Below the pieces are notes generated by a model. The model saw only the letters and a list, made by a program, of their open reading frames with translations. It made no database searches and had not been told where the DNA came from. Positions 45,038 through 56,766 of a stretch of DNA of 64,000 nucleotides are shown piece after piece. The first letter of the stretch is position 1. Every line of letters starts with the position of its first letter. Origin of the DNA: Populus alba (Eukaryota > Streptophyta > Magnoliopsida > Malpighiales > Salicaceae); assembly GCF_005239225.2 (NCBI RefSeq), contig NC_133287.1:12071493-12135492 (forward strand), read 5' to 3'. A program made the position numbers and the translations under genes.

Positions 45038-46300
45038 TGATTAGTACTTAAAAGTGCATTTATCAAGGTTTTTATATCATCATTTTGCACTTGAAGTATC
45101 AATAACTCCTTAACTAAAGCATGTTTTTAATAACACATCTAATAATATAAGATACCTTTAATTTATGGTAAATATTCATCTTAAATGCAGGCCTATCACA
45201 TGAATGAAAGGATTGATTGATGAGTTTAAGTATTGAAATTGAAAAGGACAAAGAGAGGGCCAACCTTAGAAAAATAGATGTTGATGCAGTCCAAACTGAA
45301 ACATTGTTTGTAATTGGGTCATTTATAGAGCTGTAGATCTTTGATTTAGGTTTGCTTTTATATGGATGGAAAGGTAAGATATAGGCCTACAACTTTCATG
45401 GGAGTCCGAGAATTAAAAGGGCCTTTTCAAGTCCAAATTATAGCAATAATGGAGAAGTCCGAATTTGTCCTGTAGCCCAAAACTATTCAGTGTTCATCCC
45501 ATATCTCGAGTTCTAGAAGTCCAAATGACCTTGTTTATGCTTTTTATTTCCTTACTATACTTATGTCTTATGTTGTTTATTTATATTTCTGTTCTTCATT
45601 ATGTTTAGCTAAGTTTATTATGTCAAGGTGTAAAGGTTTTCACTAATGGTGTTAGAATAGGTATAATATAAACTCAACATGGACTTCAATGTTTATATCC
45701 AAGAAAGTTTGTTATTAACATGTCTTATCTTTTTTATCTTATTAATTCTTAATATCTTGCTTGTTAAATGGTTAATCAAGATTTATGTTGTATAACACCT
45801 GGTACATCAAATGCTTGGCACTTTCACAGCTAACCGTATGGTATTAACCTACACCTGTTGTTATGAAAGGAACTTGATTTATTGTTAACATAAGTTAGCA
45901 TCATGAATTCCTAACAATATTTAAAAGTACGGTGTTACTTAAATAAGATAATTAATATGATCATGTTAAAAAATTTATAATGAGCTATTGAGATAAATCA
46001 TCTTATTGGAACCTCCTTTGTGTGTGGCTTCCAGTTGATTAATAAAAAGAGTTTATACTATACTTATTTCTAATACTATTAGTAGATCATCTAACCTTGA
46101 CATTTGTTTTTATCATTGTTGAATCCTCACATTAATCTTACATCTCAAAGTCCTCTTTAACTTATTATTATTATTGTTATTATTATTATTCATAATTTAT
46201 ATAGTTAACCTCCTTGTGGTTCGATCCCGGTCTTGCCGGGTTATTTATTACTTCGACACTCCTGCACTTAGGACAAGACATCAATCTTTTGATCGTGCCA
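45038..46300 (+). repeat. Solo Athila-type LTR (D-b), internally deleted
   Basis: 1263 bp, TGATTAGTAC...GATCGTGCCA. Lacks the TATA block: after GTCCAAATGACC it jumps to TTGTTTATGC. Flanks AAGTC (45033-45037) and TAGTC (46301-46305) agree at four of five bases, a likely decayed TSD. Confidence 0.85.
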
Positions 46301-46839
46301 TAGTCTCCTCACCCCTTGTTCTTGAGACCCATAACCAAAAATGATGAAGGAGTTCCTAAGAAAATTGACCCAAGACCCCTAAGCTAGTTGTAAAGGAAAC
46401 TAAAATCAACTAAAAGAACAAGGAAACAAAGACAAAATTAGGCCAATTTCCATAATATCTAACAAATAAAAATAAATAAAATGGAAAGACCAAACATGAT
46501 AGAGGGTCGCCCATAGCTATGGGGTTGGCCAAAATGGATTGTGTAAGAGAATGCATGTGTGTGTTCATGTTAAGAGCATGTAACTCTACTAGGATTTAAT
46601 GATAGACATGTGCTGGAATTGAAAATGCATGTGTGTTTTCATGTTAAGATCATGTAACTATGTTGGGTTTTGATGACTTATATGTGTTAGAATTGAAAAT
46701 GCATGTGTGTGTTCATGTTAAGATCATGTAACTCTGCTACGATTTAATGACAGATTATGTGTTGGAATTGAAAATTTATATATGTGTTTATGCAAAAATC
46801 ATGTGACTTTGCTGGAACCTAATGACAAATTGCGTGTTT
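46301..46839. repeat. Spacer and ~77-bp tandem repeat
   Basis: 46301-46530 shows nothing recognisable. About 46540-46839 has four units of GAAAATGCATGTGTGTGTTCATGTTAAGATCATGTAACT plus a second half, about 77 bp apart. Confidence 0.75.
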
Positions 46840-47022
46840 GTAGTGAATTAGCATTCGCTGCCAAAAGTGTGTGTTTTGCAATGATTTTGTGATTCGCTGT
46901 CGAAATTAAGTTGTCTAGAATTAGCATTCGTTGCTGAAAGTGCGTGTTCTGCAGTGAAATTGTGATTTGCTCCTAAAATTGAGTTATCTGTAGTGAATTA
47001 GCATTGGCTTCCGAAAGTGTGT

Positions 47023-47027
47023 GTTCT
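47023..47027. repeat. Target site duplication of C2, left copy (GTTCT)
   Basis: Pairs with 53444-53448. Confidence 0.93.
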
Positions 47028-47987
47028 TGATGTGCCGTGAATGATTTGAAAATCGGCAACAATGATTCTAATTGAAAAATGGATGAAGGCATGGGTCTGG
47101 TTGTGTTGTTTTTTCTTTTAGTATTTAGGCTGGATTGTAGTGATTTAAGGTAAATAAGATGGAGGATAGACTAGAATGATACTTTGATAAGTCGATCTGG
47201 ACGCCACAAAGATCAATCTAGGATTTCGACGCCACACTCTTTGTGATTGAAGAGTGATAAATCAGGTAGGGTTCTTCACAAAAACGAATTTGGAAGAACA
47301 GCTCTTAATTCTCTGAATTAAGTTTTTCAAATCTTGGCTAAAAGTGTTTATTTCATATTCTGATACATATTTATCTTTGGAACATCCCTCCAAAGTTAGG
47401 TGAATTCAACATGACAGAAGTCAAGCCTAAAAAACTAGACTTTTAATAAAGCCAAGTAGACAAATTTAACTAACACACGTTTTTTTTGTTGACATTTCTA
47501 AAAACATATGCAGACGAAATTTAAAACAGCCATAACTTTTGACACCAAAAGTCCAATGCACTCATGGTTGGACAAATATAGAAAGATCACGTTCTGAACT
47601 TGAATTTTACCTACATAAATCTTGTTTTCACATGCATTGGATGACTTCAAATTCGGGGTTCAAATCCATCTACTGTTCTGACCGTAAAACAGCATCAATT
47701 CCTTCACTTGCATTATCAATCCAAATACAAGTAGCCCAGCATGAAAAGAACCATTAAGGGCTTTTTCCCATCTCCAAGTTCCAATTGTAGGCAAATAAGC
47801 ACCCTTGAACCAATTTCAACGACTGATTGCTAATTTTTAACTCCGACGCAGCTTCAATCATTGCAATTTGATTCGTCAAGGCCCGTTGTAGTTGTTTCGC
47901 TCTCGCTCTTGTCATTGGACCATCTGAATCCTCTTGCATATTAGATTCAGCTTTACGAGATGGATTATAATTCCCATGAGCACATCA
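47028..47987 (-). repeat. 3' LTR of C2
   Basis: 960 bp. Contains many one-base extras relative to the 5' LTR, such as longer A or T runs. Confidence 0.93.
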
Positions 47988-50900
47988 TCAGCCCCGGGTT
48001 GAAAATGATTTGTCCTCAAATCAGAATCGTCATCATCATCCAAGTACGGAGATAAGTCTTTCACATTAAAAGTAGCTGATACGTTGTAATCACCAGGAAG
48101 ATCTACCTTATACGCATTGTCATTCACCTTCTCTATAATACGAAATGGACCGTCAGCTCTTGGCATCAACTTGGACTTACGTTTGCTTGGAAATCTGCCC
48201 TTGCTAATATGAATCCAAACAAGATCTCCAGGTTCAAACCTGACCATCTTTCGCCCCTTGTTAACTTGTTTAGCATACTTTGTTGTTTTTCTCCTCAATA
48301 TGTAGTCGAACCTGCTCATGTAGTTTCTTCATCAATTCTGCCTTTCTAATTCCATCCATAGATGTCCTCTCATCAATTGGAATATGAACAAGATCAATAG
48401 GAACACAAGGATTAAAGCCATAGACAACCTCAAATGGTGAAATTTTGTAGCCCCATGCACACTACGATTATATGCAAACTCCACAATCGGCAAACAAGTA
48501 TCCCAACTCTTCAAATTCTTATGTATAACAGCTCGTAACAAAGAAGATAAAGTTCGGTTTACTACCTCAGTTTGTCCATCAGTTTGTGGATGACATGTCG
48601 TACTGAAAAGTAACTTTGTTCCAAGTTTCCTCCAAAGAGTCTTCCAAAAGTGGCTTAAGAACTTTGTATCACAATCAGAGACAATGCTTTTAGGAATTCC
48701 ATGCAAACGAACAATCTCTTGAAAGAACAAATCAGCAACATGTACTGCATCGTCAATTTTCGCACAAGGAATGAAATGGGACATTTTGGAGAATTGATCA
48801 ACCACCACCATTATTGAATCCTTCCCACGTTGTGTTCTCGGTAGTCCAAGTACAAAGTCCATGCTAATGTCCATCCATGGTTGCTCTGGAATAGGCAGTG
48901 GCATATAGAGTCCATACGCATTCTCTTTACCTTTAGCTCTCTTGCAAATAGCACATCTTTCAATCACCTTGTGTACATCCCGTAACATACTGGGCCAAAA
49001 AAAATGTTCTTTCAGCAGCTCATAAGTCTTCTTCTCCCCAAAATGACCACTAAGACCACCACTATGAGCCTCTCGCACAAGCAACTCCCGTAACGAACCT
49101 GAAGGAATACACATTCTGCCATTTTGAACAAGTAACCTTCATGCATGAAGAACCCATCACAAGCTCCCTTTGCACATTCGGCAACCACATTAGCAAAGTA
49201 GGAATCATTGGCATACTGATCCTTCACCTGTTCAAAACCCATCAGCCTTGCATTCAACATAGAGATCAGTGCATACCTCCTAGAAAGAGCATCAACAACC
49301 ACATTAACTTGCCCTTTCTTGTACTTTATGACATAAGGAAATGACTCCATGAACTCCACCCATTTAGCATGTCTTCGATTCAACTTGTTTTGCCCCTTAA
49401 GATACTTCAAGGCTTCATGATCAGTATGTATAACAAATTCTTTAGGCAACAAGTAGTGCTGCCATACCTCCAGAGCCGAATCAAAGCATAGAACTCCTTG
49501 TCGTAAATAGAGTAGTTCAAACGCGCTCCATTTAACTTTTCACTGAAGAATGCAATCGGTCTCTTTTCTTGCATCAAAAACAGCACCAATTCCAACCCCG
49601 GAAGCATCGCACTCTATTTCGAATGTTTTAGCAAAGTCTGGAAAGTGCTAAAACTGGAGCAGTACACAACTTTTCCTTAATTATCTCAAAAGCTTTTCTG
49701 GGCATCTTCACTCCATCTAAACTCCTTCCCTTTTTTCAAGCATTCTGTCATAGGCAGCAACAATAGAGCTGAAGTCTTTCACAAATCGCCTGTAGAAAGA
49801 AGCTAAACCATGGAAACTCCTCACATCAGTGATACTAGCAGGTTTTGGCCAGTCTTGAATTGCCTCAATTTTCTCCTCATCAACTCTAACTCCCCTGCTA
49901 GAGATAATATATCCAAGAAACACGACACTTTCTTTACAGAAGTAACACTTTGTGAGCTTCCCATACAACTTAGAATCTTGCAAAGTCTCAAACACAACTC
50001 TAAGATGCTTCACATGATCGTCAAAAGCTCTTGCTATACACCAGGATGTCGTCAAAATATACTACAACAAACAGCCCAATATACTTCCTCAAAACATGAT
50101 TCATAAGCCTCATAAATGTACTAGGCGCATTAGATAACCCAAACGGCATAACCATCCATTCATATAATCCCTGTTTAGTTTTAAATGTTGTTTTCATTCA
50201 TCTCCCTCTTTCATTCTAATTTGGTGATAGCCACTCATCAAATCGACTTTAGAAAACAATGCAGCACCATGCAACTCATCAAGCAAATCATCAAGTCTGG
50301 GTATAGGAAATCGATACTTAACTGTTATTTTGTTTGATAGCTCGGCTGTCCATGCACATCCTCATGGTACCATCCTTCTTCGGTACAAGCAAAGTAGGTA
50401 CGGAACATGGACTAAGTGATTCTCGCACATAGCCCTTCTCTAAGAGCTCACTGACCTGCCTTTGAATCTCTTTCGCTTCCTCTGGATTACATCTGTATGC
50501 TGGTCTATTAGGAAGTGAAGCTCCCGGCACCAAATCAATTTGATGCTCAATACCACGAATAGGTGGTAATCCTTTAGGTTAATTTCATCTGGAAACACAT
50601 CTTTAAATTCTTCAAGTAATTCCTTAATCTGTCTTGGTAAGTCCAATCCTTCTACTTGTAGTAGTTGCTTTGCCCAGACCATGAAAACAAGCCCTGTTGT
50701 GGCTAATGCTTGTTTGATGTCTCCTTTTTTGGCTAACAACAGCCCCTTTCGTGATGTCACCTCCTTTTGTTGGCTTCGTAACTGATCCTCTCTAACTTGT
50801 TGAGAACTCAGTGGTAACAAGTTCACCTTCTTTCCATTCAGCATAAAAGAATAAGTGTTCTTTCGTCCATTGTAGGTCACATCCTTATCAAACTGCCATG

Positions 50901-52393
50901 GACGACCCAGCAACAAATGGCTAGCTGACATTGGTGCACGTCACATAAAACCTCGTCGTGATAGGTTTTAATGGAAAAAGGTACACTAACTTGCTTTGTC
51001 ACCCGAATCTCCCCATTCTCATTCAGCCATCGCAAACTATAGGGTCTGGGATGTGGAAGGGTATTTAAACCCAATTTCTCCACCAAGGTAGTTGACGCAA
51101 CATTAGTGCAACTTCCATTATCAATGATCATCCCGCACACCTTATCTCGAATCTGACATCGAGTATGAAAAAGTCTCGCGTTGCTCATCACTAACATCAA
51201 TTTGTGCATTCAGAACCCGTTGAACAACCAACAAATCTCCCTTCACTGGTTCGAAATCCTCTTCTTGTTTCAGCCACTTGTACCTGATCTTCGTCTTCAG
51301 TTTCAACCTCATCTCCACTGATCAGCTCTCCATGATCCCCCATGCAAAATCATCACCCTTTTATTTGGACATTCCGAAGCAATATGCCCATGTCCCAAGC
51401 ACTTGAAGCACTTGATGTCCCGAGACCTCCTAGGGTGTTGAGGTTCTGTCACCTTCTCCTTTCCCTTCAAAGAATCAGAACTGGTATTCCCCTTGCTAAA
51501 CTCCACCTTCTCATCTCGTTTATGCGTGCTCCATGTTCGTGTAGGCGTAGAAACAGCCCTTGTCGCGCTTGACGTAGTTACACTAGTTCGGACACCTCCT
51601 CGTCTCTGCTGCCTCTCTACTCGGGTTGCAAGCTTTATAACTTCCTCAAGGAAGATGTACGGTTGTAACTCAACAACATTAGCTATATCCTTCCTCAACC
51701 CTCCAAGAAATCTAGCTATTGTTTGCTCTTGAGGTTCCATCAATTCACATCGAATCTGCAGCAATTCAAACTCTTTCACATACTCTTCCACAGTCAAAGA
51801 TCCTGTCGCAAAGTCTGAAGTCTGATGTATAGCTCCTGTTTATAGTAATCAGGAACAAATCTCTTCTTCATCACTCTTTTCATAGTTGCCCATGTTGTAA
51901 TCTCCTCCTCTCCATCCCTTCTCCTCTGAATCTTTACGTTTTCCCACCATAAAAGAGCATAATCTGTAAACTCAAGTGCTGCCACCTTGCACTTCCTTTC
52001 TTCAGAATATTCATACCATTCAAACACCTTTTCAACCTTCTGAATCCACTCCAAGTATTCCTCAGGTGAACTACTTCCTCTAAACGGTGGAATCTTAAGT
52101 TTAAGACCATTAGGAGGATTATAATTCTGCCTTCTTGGTCTGACCCTATCATCAGCCTCATCATCCCTATTTGGATCTTCGTCATCTTCTATAATATCAT
52201 TTCGTGGCACCCTAAGTGCTTGCCTTGGTTGGGGTTGCAAATTATTTCTTTGCATCCTTTGCATAAGGGTATTCAACTGTTCACGAATTCCAGTCATCTC
52301 ATCCCGAATCTCAGCATGAGATCGTTGTAAGCCCATGACCTGTGCCTGTTCCAAACTTAACCCTCTTGGCAAATCTTCTTTATCTCCAGCCAT
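47754..52393 (-). pseudogene. C2 gag-pol polyprotein, at least nine frameshifts
   Basis: Starts at ATG 52393 (MAGDKEDLPRG) rather than upstream non-ATG codons. Gag with FRGSSSPEEYLEWI and ALLWWENVK (near 52000-52080), CCHC knuckle CFKCLGHGHIASEC near 51390, protease IIDNGSC near 51120, RT ([17 protein letters not shown] near 50360; YFDD near 50050), RNase H, integrase ([10 protein letters not shown] near 49050; SMDFVLGLP near 48860; [13 protein letters not shown] near 48570), GPF module near 48150 and the GPMTRARAKQLQ tail in the 3' LTR. Frame changes fall near 51795, 51250, 50940, 50580, 50330, 50180, 49700, 49600, 49430, 49110, 48450 and 47930. Domains are otherwise well kept, so most breaks look like isolated one-base indels. 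Confidence 0.92.
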
Positions 52394-52474
52394 AGTTAAG
52401 TCTGTCAACCTCAATTCCAGCAAACCTTTCTTCTTGTTGTTGTTGTTTTTTTTGGTTCCTGTCTTAGATCACAA

Positions 52475-52491
52475 CTGATGCTCTGATACCA
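52475..52491 (-). other. Primer binding site of C2 (tRNA-iMet)
   Basis: Minus-strand TGGTATCAGAGCATCAG two bases from the 5' LTR. Confidence 0.9.
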
Positions 52492-52493
52492 GA

Positions 52494-53443
52494 TGATGTG
52501 CCGTGAATGATTTGAAAATCGGCAACAATGATTCTAATGAAAAATGGATGAAGGATGGGTCTGGTTGTGTTGTTTTTCTTTTAGTATTTAGGCTGGATTG
52601 TAGTGATTTAAGGTAAATAAGATGGAGGATAGACTAGAATGATACTTTGATAAGTCGATCTGGACGCCACAAAGATCAATCTAGGATTTCGAAACGCCAC
52701 ACTCTTTGTGATTAAAGAGTGATAAGTCAGGTAGGGTTTCTTCACAAAACGAATTTGGAAGAACAGCTCTTAATTCTCTGAATTAAGTTTTTCAAAATCT
52801 TGGCTAAAAGTGTTTTATTTCATATTCTGATACATATTTATCTTTGGAACATCCCTCCAAAGTTAGGTGAATTCACATGACAGAAGTCAAGCCTAAAAAC
52901 TAGACTTTTAATAAAGCAAGTAGACAAATTTAACTAACACACGTTTTTTTGTTGACATTTCTAAAACATATGCAGACGAAATTTAAAACAGCCATAACTT
53001 TTGACACAAAAGTCCAATGCACTCATGGTTGGACAATATAGAAAGATCACGTTCTGAACTTGAATTTTACCTACATAAATCTTGTTTTCACATGCATTGG
53101 ATGACTTCAAATTCGGGTTCAAATCCATCTACTGTTCTGACCGTAAACAGCATCAATTCCTTCACTTGCATTATCAATCCAAATACAAGTAGCCCAGCAT
53201 GAAAAGAACCATTAAGGGCTTTTCCCATCTCCAAGTTCCAATTGTAGGCAAATAAGCACCCTTGAACCAATTTCACACTGATTGCTAATTTTTAACTCCG
53301 ACGCAGCTTCAATCATTGCAATTTGATTCGTCAAGGCCCGTTGTAGTTGTTTCGCTCTCGCTCTTGTCATTGGACCATCTGAATCCTCTTGCATATTAGA
53401 TTCAGCTTTACGAGATGGATTATAATTCCCATGATGCACATCA
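52494..53443 (-). repeat. 5' LTR of C2
   Basis: 950 bp. Its copy of the polyprotein tail continues ELKISNQCEIGSRVLICLQ to a stop near 53212, longer than in C1, where TAG follows ISN. Confidence 0.93.
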
Positions 53444-53448
53444 GTTCT
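53444..53448. repeat. Target site duplication of C2, right copy (GTTCT)
   Basis: Pairs with 47023-47027. Confidence 0.93.
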
Positions 53449-54045
53449 CTAGTGAATTTGTGATTCGCTGCCAAAATTGAGTTGTTTGCAACAAATTAGC
53501 ATTCGTTGTCGAGATTGTGTTGTCTGTAGTCAATCAGTGTCCGTTGCTGAAAATATGTTGTCTACAGCAAATTTGTGATTTGCTGCTGAAACTGAGTTGT
53601 GTGCAGCAAATCAACATTTACTGCTGAAAGTGTGTTCTACAGCGAAATTGTAATTCGCTGTTAAAATTGAGTTGTCCATAGTGAATTAGCATTCACTACC
53701 AAAAGTGTGTTGGTAGCAGCGAATCAACGTTCCCTTCCAATGTTGTGTTGTCTACAGTGAATCAGCATTTGCTCCTGAAAGTTTGTGGTCTACTACGAAT
53801 TTGTGATTAGCTGCCGAAATTGATTTGCTTGTAGCGAATTAGCATTGGCTACCAAAAGTGTGTTAGCCGTAGCGAAGTAGCATTCGTTTATGAAATTGAG
53901 GAGCCTAAAGTGAAACTGTTTTCGCTGCCAAATTGTGTGGCCTGTAGTGAACCCATTTTCGCTGCCGAATTGTGCGGCCTGCAGCAAAGCGGTTTTCACT
54001 ATCAAATTGTGCGGCAAGCAGCAAACTAGTTTTTGCTGTCGATTT

Positions 54046-54887
54046 TCTACAATAGTGTAATATCCCCATATTCATGATAAAGCAACAATCTTATGTTAAA
54101 TGATAAATAGAGTAATTGTGTGTGTGTTAAAATTTATTCAAAATTTCACTAAAATTTCGGCAAAGTCTCCCCTGTATCGGGAGGTCCCAAGTGATCAACA
54201 TACAACTTGTTTACAACTTCTAATATCCCGCTTCTCCTAACTTAATTCAACAAAACATCATCATTCATGTCAACCACAATATTTATGATCTACATTGAAC
54301 AAATTATCATTATGGATGGATGAAAGATATAAACATGCATACATGGAACATGGTTATACAAATGACATAATAAATTCTTCTATTCAAGTTAAACATCAAT
54401 TATACAAATTAAAGTTATATAAAAGTTGTAATGTTACAAAATATAACATACTCCCTAGAACCTAGATTACAGAAAGTAAACATAAGCTAGAATCTACTAT
54501 TGATGTGCATGCGATGGGTATTGAAACAAAAATACATATTATTGAAACATGAATATACAATATATAGCAACACAAAGATCCAACAATTTAAAAAGGCAAA
54601 CATGCATTCATATTTTATTCACTTCTCCTTTCTAGTTTTCATTAGAAACTCTTTCTCCTTCAACTACTAAAAACCGTTTCCTATTCCATTATCAACCTCC
54701 ATTCAATATTTCATAAGATCAACCATGATTATTTCTGCTTAACACATTACCGATACCAATTTCACGGGTATCTCCTTACACGGGATCCTAATATACATAA
54801 ATGTATGCTAGCCAATACATGGTGACCCCCTTACTCGGTATCCTATCAACACTAATGTATGCTAGTCAATACATGTTGATCCCCTTA
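54046..54887 (+). repeat. Repeat E, third copy
   Basis: Matches 23574-24390 and 24405-24600 in the same orientation (GTCTCCCCTGTATCGGGAGG, CATACTCCCTAGAACC). Ends in two copies of the palindromic ~60-bp unit and abuts a minus-strand Athila LTR. Confidence 0.7.
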
Positions 54888-55280
54888 TGACGATGACCAA
54901 AAGATTGATGTCTTCTCCCAAGTGCAGGAGTGTCGAAGTAGTAAATAACCCGGCAAGACCGGGGTCGAACCATAAAGAGGTTAATTATATAAATTATAAA
55001 TAACAACAACAACAACAACAATAACAATAACAATAACAATAACAATAACAATAACAATAACAATAATAATACTACTAGTAGTAGTAGTAGTAATAAAGAG
55101 GACTTTGAGTTGTAAGATTATTGTGAAGATTAAACAATGATAAAAACAAATGTCAAGATTAGAGGATCCATTAATGCTACTTTAAACAAGTGTAGTATAA
55201 ACTCTTATTACTCAACTAGAAACCACACACAAGAGGTTTCAATCAGATTATAAATTGTTAACATGATTACATTAATTATT
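54888..55280 (-). repeat. Athila-type LTR fragment (D-c)
   Basis: Minus-strand LTR 3' part: the LTR end lies near 54888 (TGACGATGACCAAAAG), then the conserved CGGGGTCGAACC block, a (CAA/TAA/TAG)n microsatellite at 55000-55095 and the GTGTGGTTTC block. Truncated at about 55280. Confidence 0.8.
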
Positions 55281-55826
55281 GGTTCCTTCTAGGTGCAGTT
55301 CTTGTAATGTTTTTAGGCATAACTTAGCTACATGTCCGGCTAATCTGAATGATAAGGCAAATAATGATGGAAGAGACTAAGCTAAAAAAATAAAGTGGTT
55401 GAAAGGACTAACTCAGAGTATAATATGCTTAACAAACTTTAATGGCAGGAGGTTGGAAAGAAAAAGAAGAGCAATCACAAGACTATGCCTAATATCTCTA
55501 GTGTAGTAAGGGACACAATTAGTGAATGACAAGGTGAATCAGGTTGTAGATTGCATTATGAGTGAATCAGGTTGTAGATTGCATTATGAGTGAATCAGGT
55601 TGTAGATTGCATTATGAATTGTCCACATAATGAATTGGTGAACTTTCAGAGCATTATATGTGATTCCTTGCCACAAGGAAATGTTGATCCAGAAGTTTGC
55701 ATGAACACAAGTGTTTTTGCCTTGCTCGGGTTCTTCAGCCAATTATGAAGATTGTATGATAGCGGAAGTTTGGAATACCTAAGTGGAGAATGTATCTGAT
55801 GATGATTGTCTTAAAGAAACAAGCCT
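55281..55826 (+). other. Unassigned, possible LINE 5' part, with 28-bp triplication
   Basis: Possibly the ORF1 side of the LINE that continues at 56767, but no domain is clear. Three perfect or near-perfect 28-bp copies of GTGAATCAGGTTGTAGATTG.. lie at 55534-55617. Confidence 0.4.
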
Positions 55827-56766
55827 TGATGCGAATCTCGTGATCACGTAGTCACACAATCCACAATCAAGATTGAGATCTGATCCTGGAAAAGCCGAAA
55901 TAGATTTGATATGAGTGTGAGTGTGACACAATGGAAACATATCCCAAGGCACCAACATTATTGGAATGAGTAGAATGACACCACAAAGCCAATTAATCTT
56001 CGATAAGTCAGTTCAGTTCATTCAAGAACTAAAGAATGCAAGAATCACTCTCACACGTTAAACTAAAAAATTCAGAAGTAATAATCATCAAAGCTACAAA
56101 ATTTAGGTTACATGTATTTAAATAGTTCTCAAAAGTAACTCTAATGATCTACCTTTGTGGGCTGAACTGGCCCAAAAACTCTAAACTGCAAAGCCCATAA
56201 CCTGATCCAAACAAGCCTTGGACCCTAGCTCAAAACAAAGTTTTAATTAAGCCCAAACATGAAAGAAAATAATAAAAATAACTAAGTTGTCATTAAATAC
56301 CACTAGCCCTTCTTTTTCTTGTGTAGCTAGGATGAATAAGGAATCCTTATAAGAAAAGGATTATGAAACATTAATGAATCCTTGCCACACTTGTAGATTA
56401 TATTGCATCTCATTAAAGATCCTTGTGGAACTAGGAAATTCCCAAAACCAGCTGCCACATCCTTGTAGGAAAAGAATCGTAACCAAATAGGAAGTCCACA
56501 AGTCAAATGGAAGTAAATAACCAATTTGTATAGCTTTTGTTGACCAGTATTTTCAACTCAGCGTAGGAAAACATGTCTGGAGATTAACCTGAATTTTCAA
56601 CCCAGGGTAGGAAAACATGTCTGGAGAGTTCACATAAAATATTAGCCCAATCTAATGGTCGGATTGAGAATTATGACTGCTGTCGTAAACTTGGATCGTT
56701 GCACTTTTTACGCCAAAATCCGAATTTGACCTTACTTGGGTCGTATCACAAGGCTGAACCGTTTTA
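55827..56766 (-). repeat. Old solo LTR of family B
   Basis: 940 bp, TGATGCGAATC... to GAACCGTTTTA, where other B ends read GTATCA. Flanks AGCCT (55822-55826) and AGCCC (56767-56771) differ at one base. More diverged than the other B LTRs, so older. Confidence 0.78.

Larger units (their letters stand above)
47028..53443 (-). mobile_element. Full-length CRM-like Ty3/gypsy element C2
   Basis: 6416 bp on the minus strand with LTRs of 960 and 950 bp (TGATGTGC...GCACATCA), GTTCT TSDs, tRNA-iMet PBS and one gag-pol frame with many shifts. Relative of C1. LTR differences and frame breaks are mostly single-base insertions or losses, often in homopolymers. Confidence 0.95.
46840..54045 (-). repeat. 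Hairpin-type tandem array H2, split by C2
   Basis: 46840-47027 and 53444-54045 hold degenerate units AGCGAATTAGCATTCGCTGCCGAAA then GTGTGTT or TTGAGTTGT then CTGCAGCGAA, the reverse complement of the H1 theme. Element C2 (47028-53443) sits inside with GTTCT duplicated. Confidence 0.82.

Noticed and set aside
44820..45044. Lys/Glu/Arg-rich frame resembling a nuclear protein
   Set aside because: Translation of a purine-rich tract; no domain or conserved partner.
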